Counted from the stretch's first letter, positions 9,280 to 18,445 are shown. The stretch is DNA of 64,000 nt from Palsa-965 sp044448685 (GCA_044448685.1 JBIOHC010000001.1:62001-126000), one strand, 5' to 3'. The notes: generated by a model from the sequence alone, not told the origin. Numbers and translations: made by a program.

Positions 9280-11424
9280 TCAATCGTTGCTCCGGAAAAT
9301 AGGTAAACTTATGATAAATTCACTTCCTGTTCCGGGCTCCGAATACACTTTTATTTTACCGTGATGTTTTTCTATAATTGAATGTGTAATGGATAAGCCC
9401 AGACCGATTCCCTGTCCAACATCCTTTGTTGAAAAGAAAGGTTCGAAAATGCGGGGAAGAATTTCCGCCTTTATACCTATACCATTATCCTGAATGCTTA
9501 TGTACACGTTTTTTTCATCCGAAGAAGAATGAATAGTTATAAGCCCTTCTGCGGGGCTTCCCTTCTCTGAAATAGCATGGATAGCATTATTCAGAATATT
9601 CATAAATACCTGATTGATTTTACCGGGATAGCATTCAACCGGAGGAAGGGATCCATACTCCTTCACTATTCTTATCTTATCCTTTACCAATGTATTCAGA
9701 AGAATGAGTGTGGCATTCAATCCTTCGTGGATGTCAGCTGTTTTGAGACTGTCTTCATCCAGACGTGAAAAAACCTTGAGCCCTTTAATGATTTCAGAAG
9801 TACGGGATGCGCCATCATCAATACCATGAAGCAGCTCATCAATTTCCTGCATGGAATAATCCATATCCAGCTCTTTTTTCAGCTTCTGAGCAGCGGCAAT
9901 GGATTCGTCTGCACGGGGACCGCTTTCGATCTGTTCATATTGTTTAAACAGCTGCCTGATTTCATCCAGGGTTCTTTTCAGTGATTTAATATTGGATTTG
10001 ACAAAATTAATGGGATTGTTTATTTCATGCGCAATGCCGGCAGTAAGCTGACCGAGTGAAGCCATTTTTTCTGCATCCACCAGCTGGCTTTGGGCTTCTT
10101 TTAAGTTGGAGAATGTAAGGCTCAGTTCCTTATTCGTTGTTTCAAGCTCTGCAGTCCGTTCGTGAACTTTGGTTTCCAGAATCAGGTTCTGCTCCCTGAC
10201 AATCCTTGCATTTTCCCTTAATGCATCCAATGCGCGAACCTGGCTTTCTTCCTTTTCTTTTTTAAGAATATTAATGCGATCTGCCAAACCAAAAGAAATC
10301 AGAAGAACCTCTAATGCAGAACCGGCCTGCATGGTATAACGGGTAAAAGTATTATAGGGCAGTACTTCAAAATCTTTCAGAACAAAGATGCAGATGCCGG
10401 TAAGAAATATAGACCAGGCGATTAAAAAGAAACGTGCCGGGCGATACCCTTTTCTTGTAATGATGAGTGCTTCGGCAAAGATATAGATGGAAACCAGGAT
10501 AGCGGTGACTTCTATACTCAGGTAGCTGGCCTGATACAGTTTAAATAAGGAAAGTATGTAACCGATGAGGTATGCGAAATATAGGAGATAGGTAAATTTG
10601 TATAGACGGGGAGTATAATGTTTTGTTTGAATAAAAGAGTGAAGAAAAAACAATCCGGTAACACCAACAAGAGCAGGATAAAAGAATTCAAGATTTATGG
10701 CAAGTGCCGGATAGTTCGGGTAAAGAAACTGAAAAGGATACCCCTGCAACCCGGTTTGTGTCAGAAGTACACTGGCTATATAAACAACATAGTACAGATA
10801 GCTTTTATCCCGGACTGAAAAATAGATAAAGAGGTTATACAAAAGCATAACCAGCATGAGTCCCACATAAATTCCCGAAAAAAGATTTTTACCATTAATA
10901 TGTTCAAACAGGGATTGTTCTGACACTAAGAGGAAGGGCAGCTGAATCTGATCTGAACTGTGAATCCTTATGAAATAAGTAACCGGGTTATTCACAGGGG
11001 CATGCAAGGTGAAAATATAATCCGGAACTTTGTATTTGCGAAAAGAGAAAGGCTTGAATTCACCTTGTTTGTCTTCCTCGAACCGGCCCTGATCGTTAGG
11101 GGAAAACACAGACACTTCATCCAAGGAGGGCTGTTCCAGCATCAGCATCAGATGATTTTCCTTGCTGGTATTCAGGACTGTAAATTTTACCCAGAATACG
11201 GAATTAGAAAGACCCATATTGGGGACAAGTTGGGTGCTGGTCCTGAATTTGTCCGACAGGATCACATTTTCAAAAGTAAGTGTGCCGGAGGCATCTTCCA
11301 GAATCTCAAGATTAGCTCCTATCCCCTTATTTGTTTCATGACCGGTATACAGAATTGGACCGGAAGCATGAGCCTGTATAAAAAAGCCAAATAAGAAGAA
11401 AAGTATAAAAGAGAGCTTGTTCAT
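9280..11424 (-). CDS. 7TMR-DISM sensor histidine kinase
   Basis: A 714-residue inner-membrane sensor. Residues 1-20 are a signal peptide. About 25-165 is an extracytoplasmic beta-sandwich of the 7TMR-DISMED2 type, a carbohydrate/ligand-binding-like fold. About 175-385 are seven transmembrane helices (the 7TMR-DISM core: SGIYVGLMLVMLLYNLFIYF). A coiled coil runs to about 450. The HisKA phospho-acceptor is in GIAHEINNPINF. The ATPase domain has an N-box NILNNAIHAI, DNGIGI and GQGIGLGLSI. It should sense an extracellular small ligand and phosphorylate a receiver, most simply the REC protein downstream. Its ATG overlaps the acyltransferase stop by 4 bases, so the two are translationally coupled. 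Confidence 0.94.
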   Translation of the reverse strand: MNKLSFILFFLFGFFIQAHASGPILYTGHETNKGIGANLEILEDASGTLTFENVILSDKFRTSTQLVPNMGLSNSVFWVKFTVLNTSKENHLMLMLEQPSLDEVSVFSPNDQGRFEEDKQGEFKPFSFRKYKVPDYIFTLHAPVNNPVTYFIRIHSSDQIQLPFLLVSEQSLFEHINGKNLFSGIYVGLMLVMLLYNLFIYFSVRDKSYLYYVVYIASVLLTQTGLQGYPFQFLYPNYPALAINLEFFYPALVGVTGLFFLHSFIQTKHYTPRLYKFTYLLYFAYLIGYILSLFKLYQASYLSIEVTAILVSIYIFAEALIITRKGYRPARFFLIAWSIFLTGICIFVLKDFEVLPYNTFTRYTMQAGSALEVLLISFGLADRINILKKEKEESQVRALDALRENARIVREQNLILETKVHERTAELETTNKELSLTFSNLKEAQSQLVDAEKMASLGQLTAGIAHEINNPINFVKSNIKSLKRTLDEIRQLFKQYEQIESGPRADESIAAAQKLKKELDMDYSMQEIDELLHGIDDGASRTSEIIKGLKVFSRLDEDSLKTADIHEGLNATLILLNTLVKDKIRIVKEYGSLPPVECYPGKINQVFMNILNNAIHAISEKGSPAEGLITIHSSSDEKNVYISIQDNGIGIKAEILPRIFEPFFSTKDVGQGIGLGLSITHSIIEKHHGKIKVYSEPGTGSEFIISLPIFRSND

Positions 11425-12164
11425 ATGCGGACAAAAGGGGAATATACTAAAGAAAGAGCTTGTGCGTTTTTCAATTCATTAACGTATATAACGATCAGGT
11501 CATAGTCTACCTCAAAGGTGCCCTTGGGGCCCGTTTCAATAAGGATAGTCCTTGGATTGGCTCTTAGCTCCAACATCCGTCGCCTGTCATACTCTGTACT
11601 GCTGGCCAACGTTTCGGCATTCATGATACCAACTACTTTGGCCAGATATTCTTCAGTAGGATAGATAAAATCTCCATCCTTTCCGAGTGTTTTGTCAATT
11701 ACAAAACCGACACGGGTGAACATAGGCAGGGAATATTCTGCACAAATCCCCAGCAAGGTTCGGAAGTGAAGCTGGTTAATAATGGATATGGCAGCCCGCA
11801 CCAGCAGGATACTGATTCCCCGTCCGGCCACTTCCCTGGCATTCCAGAGTCCGCAAAGTTCACCGGTACCTCCATCCTGACGGTGTTTGAGTACAAGATC
11901 ATATACCTGGGAGTCCATCTTGCCAACTGCGGTTTCAACCGGCAATGGATGCACTCCATCGGCAACCTGGACACGAATTCCTCCAACTAGTTTACCATCC
12001 AGCTCGGCTACTACGCCATAAGTGAATGGATTTTCTGCCCAGTCTTTGGAATAGGAGGTGACATTGAGGATACCATAATCTTCCAGCACCCTTCGATGGC
12101 CTTCTATGTATTCCAGGCATAAGCCCTGCTCCCATACGGGGTAAAAAGATCTGATTTTCAGCAT
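11421..12164 (-). CDS. GNAT-fold acyltransferase, autoinducer-synthase-like
   Basis: A 247-residue cytoplasmic protein. Its middle (about 45-175) reads as a GNAT/autoinducer-synthase fold: GVVAELDGKLVGGIRV (beta strands), then GELCGLWNAREVAGRGISILLVRAA, the acyl-CoA pyrophosphate loop region followed by a helix. LFTRVGF-like MFTRVGF closes the fold. The layout (E-L-x-x-L-W plus a following helix, then a strand with an aromatic near a conserved G) recalls acyl-homoserine lactone synthases and FeeM-like N-acyl amino acid synthases more than ordinary GNATs. This is an impression from reading, not a database match. Coupled genes are a ThiF/nitroreductase fusion upstream (3-base gap) and a 7TM sensor kinase downstream (ATGA overlap). 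The substrate is unknown. Confidence 0.7.
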   Translation of the reverse strand: MLKIRSFYPVWEQGLCLEYIEGHRRVLEDYGILNVTSYSKDWAENPFTYGVVAELDGKLVGGIRVQVADGVHPLPVETAVGKMDSQVYDLVLKHRQDGGTGELCGLWNAREVAGRGISILLVRAAISIINQLHFRTLLGICAEYSLPMFTRVGFVIDKTLGKDGDFIYPTEEYLAKVVGIMNAETLASSTEYDRRRMLELRANPRTILIETGPKGTFEVDYDLIVIYVNELKNAQALSLVYSPFVRI

Positions 12165-12167
12165 GGA

Positions 12168-14486
12168 TCATTTTAGATACAAGACCTCTGTAAGCGGCCT
12201 TCTCAGGGCCTTTGTCTCCATTTCATTTGCAATATGCAACTTGATAAGGAATACATGTTCTGTGTTTCCTTCCAGTGCAAACAACCGGTTAAAACGGGCA
12301 TGCAGTTGGGTAAGTTCTTGTTCCATATGCGGACTGAATCTTTTCGCCTGACCATGAACAAGGCGACTGAAGAAATAGGTACAGGCAGAAACAGGGTGAA
12401 CAGAAATACCAAGCAGGTTCGCCTGAATCCAGGCTCGCTGCAAAGCTCTTCCTCCATTGAAAAAATTCACTGAACTGTATGCCGGCATTGTGACCAGAGC
12501 CAGGGCAGAAGCTGTCTGAACAGCCTGCCGTCCCATTTTCTCAAATGCTGTACCCCCCTTCCAGGCATTCAGGTGGCGTATTACATCCGGCGTTACGGCC
12601 ATACGGAACCCTGCCAGTTCAGAAGGGGTCAGCTCCACAGTAGCCAGATCAATCCCGTCCTGGGTGCGTTCTGCATCTTCTTTTGTCCAGCGCATTTCAT
12701 GGACGAATTCCTGATGGTCTTCTTCATTCATAAGCCGAATCCGGTCAACACAGCCAACAATATCCTCCGCTTCTTTCAAGTCGGCATTCGAATCCAGAAA
12801 TTTCAGATCTGCTCCGGGAATACTCTTTGTTGCAGTTAGCAGTTGAGACAATCTGTCAGAATCAATCGTCCGGCGTATACCGTATTTTCGATTCGTACCA
12901 CGGAGAAAAATGCCTTTGCTCAGAGAGTCGCAGGGATGCGGTTCAAGATGAATATCTTTTGGTAAGGTGGCGGTCTTATAAAAGCGGAAAACGGCAATCA
13001 GTTTGCTGTCATCACCTGTCTTGTTCAAGCAGGAAACTTCCAGATCAAGTTCATGTGCTTTCAGAATAAGATTTTCAGTGGTAGCGCCAAGACCAAGGAA
13101 GGAAAAAATATGCTGAAAATCGGAGGACCGTATACGGTCATGGAACAGGCAGAGTTTTTTTTCTGTATAGATCCATTTCCAGGGTTGGTTATTTCCGGCT
13201 GAAGGAGCAGCAACCGCAGCTGTAATCAGTTCAACGACCTGTGCTTCACTCAGCTCAAGTTGCGATTCATCCGGCAGTATTGCCTGCAATCGGATAGTTT
13301 CAAGCATTTCCTCCCGGGTAAGCTCTGTTTCCTTTGTTGTATCTTCAGGAACATGAGGGAGCTGGGCAGGAGCCTTGTCACAAATAAGCTCTTCCAGGTC
13401 AACAAAATATCTTCCGGACTCATGAAACTGGTCCAGGGCTATCCTTCTGCAAACGTCGGCAGCCAGCGCTCCTCCCAGAACGACAGCGGAGCCAAGCTGT
13501 GGCCAGGTGGTCAGTGTCTGACCGATTTCAATCATGGACGCTTTAAGCTTGGAGGATATTGTTTCTGAACCAAGAATCGGAAGGATATATGGCACTTTTT
13601 CTTCGTTGCTGAGGTTCTTAATCTTGCTGATGTCGAGGTGATCGATCATGCCATGTAATAAGGGACGATCCGGTTCCAGATCAAACCTTTCCACATCCAG
13701 TGTCCCCCTGTCATTCATATCCATCACAACCGGAATCCGGAGTGCCCTGGCCTTTTGCCGGCATAATATTTTAATATCCAGCCCATCGCACTCTTCCACC
13801 AGCATATCCAGTTTTCCTCCTTTCAGAAAAAAATCATCCATATTTTCCTCAGTGAGTCCATCGGTATAGCAAACCGTTTTCAGGTAGGGATCCATTTCAG
13901 CTATTTCCCGTGCCACGGCAATGGCCTTGCTTATCCCCAGGTTATAAAGCCCGGTTTGAATCCTGTTCAGGTTGGTAAGCTCCAGTGTATCATAATCGGC
14001 CAGGCGTATTTCACCGAAGCTGCGCTCCATAGCCATTGCCATGGAAATTGTTTTTCCTACAGAGAGTCCTATTACGCCGACTCTCAGTTGCCCAAGCCGG
14101 TCCCGTTCTTCAACAGTAATCTTGTACTGGTTGCGGTTTGTCCTCACCTCTATAAATTCACTTTCGTCAAGAATATGCAGCAGACGGTATGACCAGGGGT
14201 AATATATCCAGACACCATAGTGAGCCGGATCAGAATTTCCCAGATGCTTATCAACCATCTTATCCAATTGTTCCTGATTCAGTTTCAAGCTCGGGTTCCT
14301 GGATTTGAGAAGTTCCCTGAGCTGGGATCTCAACTCATCACTTACCTGAATAAAAGGAGAATCCTGAAGAAGCTGATCCATACGCTCCTGTTCACCGGGA
14401 GTTTTCAGATTAAAAATACTGGGATGGTAAACGGAATGGTCCCTTCTTGTCTTATCTGTATGAGAAGCCAGTACTGTTTCAGACAT
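12168..14486 (-). CDS. ThiF/E1-like adenylation domain fused to nitroreductase (Rv1355c-type)
   Basis: A 772-residue fusion. After about 110 residues of helical N-terminus comes an E1/ThiF Rossmann domain (about 130-380) with GVIGLSVGKTIS (ATP loop), RLADYDTLELTNLNR (the D-x-D-E-x-N-x-x-R motif) and VEECDGLDIK. The paired CxxC zinc ligands of many ThiF/MoeB proteins are not visible. Residues about 415-740 are an FMN nitroreductase fold with AAVAAPSAGNNQPWKW. This architecture is the Rv1355c family, whose reaction is not established. E1-like plus nitroreductase chemistry would fit adenylation of a carboxylate and flavin-dependent oxidation or reduction, as in heterocycle-forming peptide maturases. 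It is the first gene of the operon with the acyltransferase and 7TM kinase. The 73-base gap upstream holds only a weak -7-like TACTTTTC close to the ATG. Confidence 0.85.
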   Translation of the reverse strand: MSETVLASHTDKTRRDHSVYHPSIFNLKTPGEQERMDQLLQDSPFIQVSDELRSQLRELLKSRNPSLKLNQEQLDKMVDKHLGNSDPAHYGVWIYYPWSYRLLHILDESEFIEVRTNRNQYKITVEERDRLGQLRVGVIGLSVGKTISMAMAMERSFGEIRLADYDTLELTNLNRIQTGLYNLGISKAIAVAREIAEMDPYLKTVCYTDGLTEENMDDFFLKGGKLDMLVEECDGLDIKILCRQKARALRIPVVMDMNDRGTLDVERFDLEPDRPLLHGMIDHLDISKIKNLSNEEKVPYILPILGSETISSKLKASMIEIGQTLTTWPQLGSAVVLGGALAADVCRRIALDQFHESGRYFVDLEELICDKAPAQLPHVPEDTTKETELTREEMLETIRLQAILPDESQLELSEAQVVELITAAVAAPSAGNNQPWKWIYTEKKLCLFHDRIRSSDFQHIFSFLGLGATTENLILKAHELDLEVSCLNKTGDDSKLIAVFRFYKTATLPKDIHLEPHPCDSLSKGIFLRGTNRKYGIRRTIDSDRLSQLLTATKSIPGADLKFLDSNADLKEAEDIVGCVDRIRLMNEEDHQEFVHEMRWTKEDAERTQDGIDLATVELTPSELAGFRMAVTPDVIRHLNAWKGGTAFEKMGRQAVQTASALALVTMPAYSSVNFFNGGRALQRAWIQANLLGISVHPVSACTYFFSRLVHGQAKRFSPHMEQELTQLHARFNRLFALEGNTEHVFLIKLHIANEMETKALRRPLTEVLYLK

Positions 14487-14559
14487 AGGAAAAGTATTAG
14501 GTGAATTCCACTAAATTATGGTCCTTCATGCCCTAAGTAGCATGAATAGTATATTGCCT

Positions 14560-15645
14560 TTAAGCCTGGTTTGGAATGACGATCTTAAATTTCGTTCCCT
14601 TTCCGATCACAGAGCTTACTTCAATTTCGCCTCCTATTTTTTCAACTGCTTCTTTAGCAATATAAAGCCCCAGGCCGGAGCCGGGCTTTTCTTGTGTAGC
14701 ACGATAAAACATGTTGAATATTTTATCAAGATGCTCCGATTCAATACCAATGCCGGAGTCCTCTATGCAAAGAGTTGCATTTTTTTGAGCTACTTTAAGA
14801 TCAATGGAGACAAATTGATCGTGCCGGTTTTTATTCTGGTACTTGATAGCGTTTAGTAATATATTGTTGAGGATAACCTGGAAACGGAATTCATCCGTGC
14901 TAAAAGCTTCCTGTTGGTCAATGCAGTACTTAAGCTGGATATTACTCTTCCCCTGGAAATAGTCAAAACTGGCCCAGGTTTCCCGAATCATTTTATCGAA
15001 GTCCAGAACAGAAGGCCTGATTTCATATTTGACATTCTGATAGTAGTTAATGATATTACCGACGAATACATCCAGGCGATCAATACTTTTATCAATCATA
15101 GCCAGGTAATCCTGGGGTGTGGTATTGGGTTGGGTTTTAGCAAAATTGATGATCCCTTTGATGGACATCAGGGGAGCCCGGAGGTCATGGGAGGCGCTGT
15201 AAACAAATTTTTCAAGCTCGTTATTTGTTTTTTGAAGCTGAAGATTGCGTTCCTTAAGCAGCCTGCGGGTACAAGCCATATCAAATGCATTTCTCAGAAT
15301 AACACGCAAGTTTTGTTCATCCCAGGGCTTGTTCAGGTAACAGTATATTTTGCCTTTGTTAATGGCATCAATCACATCCTGCATATCTGTATAACCAGTA
15401 ATGAGTATTTTAATCAGATCAGGATAGCTCGAGGTGATCGATTCCAGAAAATGAACCCCGGTAATTCCGGGCATCCTTTGGTCAGTCAGAATAATATCCA
15501 ATTCTTCCCTTTTCAGGATTTCCAGCCCTTCTTCAGCCGATTTTCCCGTAAAAACAGTTGCATCTCTGCGAAAAGCAGCCCTGAAAGCCGTTAACTGACC
15601 CGGGTCGTCATCCACATACAAAATTCGGGGGGTCTGATCAAACAT
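14560..15645 (-). CDS. REC-HisKA-HATPase hybrid sensor kinase
   Basis: A 361-residue soluble protein. An N-terminal receiver (about 1-125; YVDDD, ILTDQRMPG, LITGYTD, NKPWDE) is followed by a short coiled coil, HisKA with SASHDLRAPL (phospho-acceptor His), and an HATPase domain with LNNILLNAIKYQ, DSGIGI and GSGLGLYIA. There is no membrane segment or sensory domain, so it is driven through its receiver. Because that receiver closely resembles the REC-only protein at 8771-9232, the same 7TM kinase may feed both. It lies 73 bases upstream of the ThiF/nitroreductase gene on the same strand and could be transcribed through into it. A perfect -7 element (TACCTTTG) lies 30 bases before its ATG. Confidence 0.93.
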   Translation of the reverse strand: MFDQTPRILYVDDDPGQLTAFRAAFRRDATVFTGKSAEEGLEILKREELDIILTDQRMPGITGVHFLESITSSYPDLIKILITGYTDMQDVIDAINKGKIYCYLNKPWDEQNLRVILRNAFDMACTRRLLKERNLQLQKTNNELEKFVYSASHDLRAPLMSIKGIINFAKTQPNTTPQDYLAMIDKSIDRLDVFVGNIINYYQNVKYEIRPSVLDFDKMIRETWASFDYFQGKSNIQLKYCIDQQEAFSTDEFRFQVILNNILLNAIKYQNKNRHDQFVSIDLKVAQKNATLCIEDSGIGIESEHLDKIFNMFYRATQEKPGSGLGLYIAKEAVEKIGGEIEVSSVIGKGTKFKIVIPNQA

Positions 15646-15674
15646 ACGAATGTTCTGAGCTAGCTGGAATAAAT

Positions 15675-15682
15675 CAAAGGTA
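15675..15682 (-). promoter_or_regulatory. -7 element upstream of the REC-kinase gene
   Basis: Leftward TACCTTTG matches TANNTTTG exactly. No convincing TTTG lies 19 bases upstream, and no TGA-N6-TCA element lies at the activator distances found elsewhere. Confidence 0.5.
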
Positions 15683-15767
15683 TTCTATTTGTACGGTATG
15701 AAATTTTATTTGGATGTACAGAGTCTTACAAAAAGAGCTAAAATCTTACATATGCAAGGTACATCGA

Positions 15768-17048
15768 TTATTTGGCATTGAAAAGGGCGAAGCTTTCTTT
15801 TTCAAGCCTTTCCCTATGATCCGGATGTGCAATATCAGTGAGCATTCTGGCCCGGTCTTTGCGGTTACGTCCGTATAAATTTGCAATACCATACTCTGTT
15901 ACAACATAATGTACATGTGCCCGGGTGGTTACCACCCCTGCACCGGAATGAAGCATGGGAACAATCCTTGATTCTCCCTTCGATGTTGTAGCATGCAGGG
16001 CTATGATCGGCTTTCCGCCTTCCGAAAGAGAAGCCCCACGGATAAAATCCATTTGCCCGCCGACACCTGAATACATTACCGGACCAATACTGTCAGCACA
16101 AACCTGACCACTCAGATCAATTTCTATGGCACTGTTAATGGCAACCACCTTGGGATTCTGTCTGATAATATGGGTATCATTTACATAGGCGGCATCCTCC
16201 ATTTCAATAAGAGGATTGTCATCTACAAATTCATACAGTCTCCTGCTCCCCAGAATAAAGCCGGCTACTATTTTGCCGGGATGTTTTTTCTTAAAAGCAC
16301 CGGTAATGACACCTTTTTCAACAAGGTCAATAACCCCGTCTGAGAACATTTCACTGTGGATGCCAAGGTGTCTGTGATTCTTAAGCTCTCCGAGTACAGC
16401 ATTGGGAATTTTACCTATTCCCATCTGCAGGGTTGACCCATCTTCAATGAGCCCGGCAACATACCTGGCAATCTTTCTATCCCTTTCATCCGGTTTGCCA
16501 CTGTGAATTTCAGGCAATGGATGGTTTACTTCAACCATATGTGTGAAACGGGACCTGTGAATCAGTCCCGCCCCGTGGGTTCTTGGCATCTGAGGGTTAA
16601 CCTGTGCGATAAGGCAGGAGGCATTCTCAATTGCAGAAAGTGCCAGGTCAACGGAAATGCCCAGGCTACAGTAACCATGTTTATCCGGAGGTGAAACATG
16701 GAGCAGGGCTATATCAAGAGGGATAATTTTTTTTCTGAATAAGGCAGGAACTTCACTCAGGAAAACCGGAATGTAATCAGCCATACCTGTTATAAGCGCC
16801 TTCCTGGTATTGGTACCAATAAAAAAGCAATTTGTTTTGAAATGTCCCCTTAAAGACTCATCAATATAAGGAGCATCCCCTTCTGTATGCATCTGATATA
16901 TCTGAATATCAGAAAGGCTTTTACCTTTCTCCACCATTGCCATAATAAGTTCGGCCGGGGCAGCAGCAGCAGATTGTATAAAAACACGGGAACCTGATTT
17001 AAGCTCTGAAAGAGCTTCATGTGCTGTAGAATAACCGTTTTGATTCAT
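15768..17048 (-). CDS. Acetyl-CoA hydrolase/transferase family (class I CoA-transferase)
   Basis: A 426-residue cytoplasmic enzyme of the 4-hydroxybutyrate/acetate CoA-transferase family. Class I transferases form a glutamyl-CoA thioester intermediate; the candidate is the Glu in GIHSEMFSDGVIDL. Further conserved blocks are LQMGIGKIPNAVL, GPVMYSGVGGQMDFIRGA and VVTEYGIANLYG. It would move CoA between a short-chain acyl-CoA and acetate or another acid, a step common in fermentative energy metabolism. It is the last gene of a leftward cluster behind the universal stress protein and a small conserved protein. Read-through from the divergent promoter near 18381 would place it in the low-oxygen regulon, which fits its fermentation-like role. 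Confidence 0.92.
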   Translation of the reverse strand: MNQNGYSTAHEALSELKSGSRVFIQSAAAAPAELIMAMVEKGKSLSDIQIYQMHTEGDAPYIDESLRGHFKTNCFFIGTNTRKALITGMADYIPVFLSEVPALFRKKIIPLDIALLHVSPPDKHGYCSLGISVDLALSAIENASCLIAQVNPQMPRTHGAGLIHRSRFTHMVEVNHPLPEIHSGKPDERDRKIARYVAGLIEDGSTLQMGIGKIPNAVLGELKNHRHLGIHSEMFSDGVIDLVEKGVITGAFKKKHPGKIVAGFILGSRRLYEFVDDNPLIEMEDAAYVNDTHIIRQNPKVVAINSAIEIDLSGQVCADSIGPVMYSGVGGQMDFIRGASLSEGGKPIIALHATTSKGESRIVPMLHSGAGVVTTRAHVHYVVTEYGIANLYGRNRKDRARMLTDIAHPDHRERLEKESFALFNAK

Positions 17049-17099
17049 TTTGTATGGATGGCGTGGAAAAAGGATTCTTACGGCATTCTGCCTGTTGGT

Positions 17100-17459
17100 T
17101 CAGTGAATAGAAGCAAGCTCCGGATTGTCAATTTCCCCAAGGGTGAACTTATTACCGGCAGGTATTTCCTTCCAGTTTCCGTCTACCTTATGCAGGAGAC
17201 ATACATTGAGCCCAAAAACATCCCGGAAGTGATTGATGAGTTCAGCAGGAGTCATTCCCGGAGTAACCGTGATAGTCCCTTTGTTGTGAATGCTCCGGCA
17301 CTGACCCACTGTTTTACTGCCGCCCACCATATGGTCGGGGCCTGCAGCACCGGCATGAGCCGATTTGGCAAAAAAAGCCAGAAGTAAGTGAGGAAAAAGC
17401 GCTGCAAAAGCTTTTTGAATTCCAAATACCTTGCGGTGATCGTTGATAGAGATTTTCAT
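17100..17459 (-). CDS. Small conserved protein of unknown function
   Basis: A 119-residue protein with no signal peptide. It starts MKISINDHRKVFGIQKAF, has an Ala/Gly/His-rich middle, and ends with a compact alpha/beta region (CRSIHNKGTITVTPGMTPAELINHFRDVFGLNVCLLHK). From memory, similar small proteins are common in Bacteroidota, but I know no function. It lies 9 bases after the universal stress protein stop and 51 bases before the CoA-transferase, so it belongs to that operon. Confidence 0.75.
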   Translation of the reverse strand: MKISINDHRKVFGIQKAFAALFPHLLLAFFAKSAHAGAAGPDHMVGGSKTVGQCRSIHNKGTITVTPGMTPAELINHFRDVFGLNVCLLHKVDGNWKEIPAGNKFTLGEIDNPELASIH

Positions 17460-17468
17460 AGCAGGAGA

Positions 17469-18323
17469 TTATTCGTGAATAGACAATAAGGGGATATGCG
17501 TATGGAAGGCCATTGATCGTGTATTGCTTTTGTGAAACAGATTTGACAACAGGTTACGTACATGTGGTACCATGACCAGGAGGTTGGCTTTATTTTTCTT
17601 TATAAACAACTGGAGCTCCGGCTCCATTTGGCCGGAAACAGAGAAGTAATAAGAAGGATGAAATGAAGCCAGTTCACCCCTTGTTTTAAAGGGGACCGCC
17701 TCTGCCTTGCCGGCCTCATACCCGGCTTCGGATTTCTGAATATTCAGCACAAGCAGGCTTGATTTAAATACATGGACAAGAGGGCCCAATACCCTGGTGA
17801 ATTTGCCGGGAAGAAATTTTTCTTCATCACAGGCAAATGCAATAACACGGATCGGGCGGAATCTGGCCTTTTCAGGCACAATCAGGACAGGGCATTTTGT
17901 TTTTTTCAACAATGAAGTTGTATTGCTTCCCATAAGGATATTCGTACGCTTTCCTGCACCTGTAATTCCCATCACCACCAGATCGGCATGTGAACGTTTT
18001 ATTTCAGCACAGATCTCCTCCCGTATTATAAAACCCATTCTTGATATCGCTGTGACGGGAACCTTACCCATAGTCTGTTTTTCCAATGCCTGACGCAGCT
18101 TTTCGATTTGAAATTCAGAACGCATTTCCATCTGTTCTGCAATCACTGTGATCGGTGAGTCGGGATCGGGCAGAGGAATCGAATAGATGTGAAGCAGGGT
18201 GATTCCGGCTTTCAGGTGTTCGGCCAGTTTAACGGCATAAGTCAGGGCATTCATAGAGACGACCGAATAATCGACAGGAACCAGTATCATTTGAATTCGG
18301 CTGTTTGAAAAGGACTTTGCCAT
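17469..18323 (-). CDS. Tandem-domain universal stress protein
   Basis: A 284-residue protein with two UspA folds. The first (about 12-150) has MILVPVDYS and the nucleotide-loop pattern VVMGITGAGKRTNILMGSNTTSLL (G-2x-G-9x-G-S/T). The second (about 155-284) is more divergent and ends VPHVRNLLSNLFHKSNTRSMAFHTHIPLL. These are stress or low-oxygen proteins, often binding ATP. It resembles the second such gene at 36085-36906. The start could be the ATG at 18323 or the ATG at 18290 (residue 12), where UspA homology begins. A predicted transcript start near 18323 favours 18290. It is the first gene of the leftward USP / small protein / CoA-transferase cluster. Confidence 0.9.
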   Translation of the reverse strand: MAKSFSNSRIQMILVPVDYSVVSMNALTYAVKLAEHLKAGITLLHIYSIPLPDPDSPITVIAEQMEMRSEFQIEKLRQALEKQTMGKVPVTAISRMGFIIREEICAEIKRSHADLVVMGITGAGKRTNILMGSNTTSLLKKTKCPVLIVPEKARFRPIRVIAFACDEEKFLPGKFTRVLGPLVHVFKSSLLVLNIQKSEAGYEAGKAEAVPFKTRGELASFHPSYYFSVSGQMEPELQLFIKKNKANLLVMVPHVRNLLSNLFHKSNTRSMAFHTHIPLLSIHE

Positions 18324-18327
18324 AATG

Positions 18328-18445
18328 CAATATTATTTCAAATAAAAAATCCCTGAAAAGACCTTCATCATGCCCAAACTTGAGTTATGTCACCCGAATT
18401 CTTGAGGCAGGTCATCTTCCTTTCACCCGGAAGAAGGTTTCTTTG
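18328..18445. promoter_or_regulatory. Divergent promoter pair around a central Crp/Fnr-like site
   Basis: TGAGTTATGTCA (18381-18392) lies between the leftward universal stress protein and the rightward efflux operon. Leftward, TAATATTG (18335-18328) ends 58.5 bases from its centre. Rightward, TTTCTTTG (18438-18445) also ends exactly 58.5 bases away. Both -7 elements carry one mismatch to TANNTTTG. The symmetric class I spacing suggests one activator dimer could serve both directions. Confidence 0.45.
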
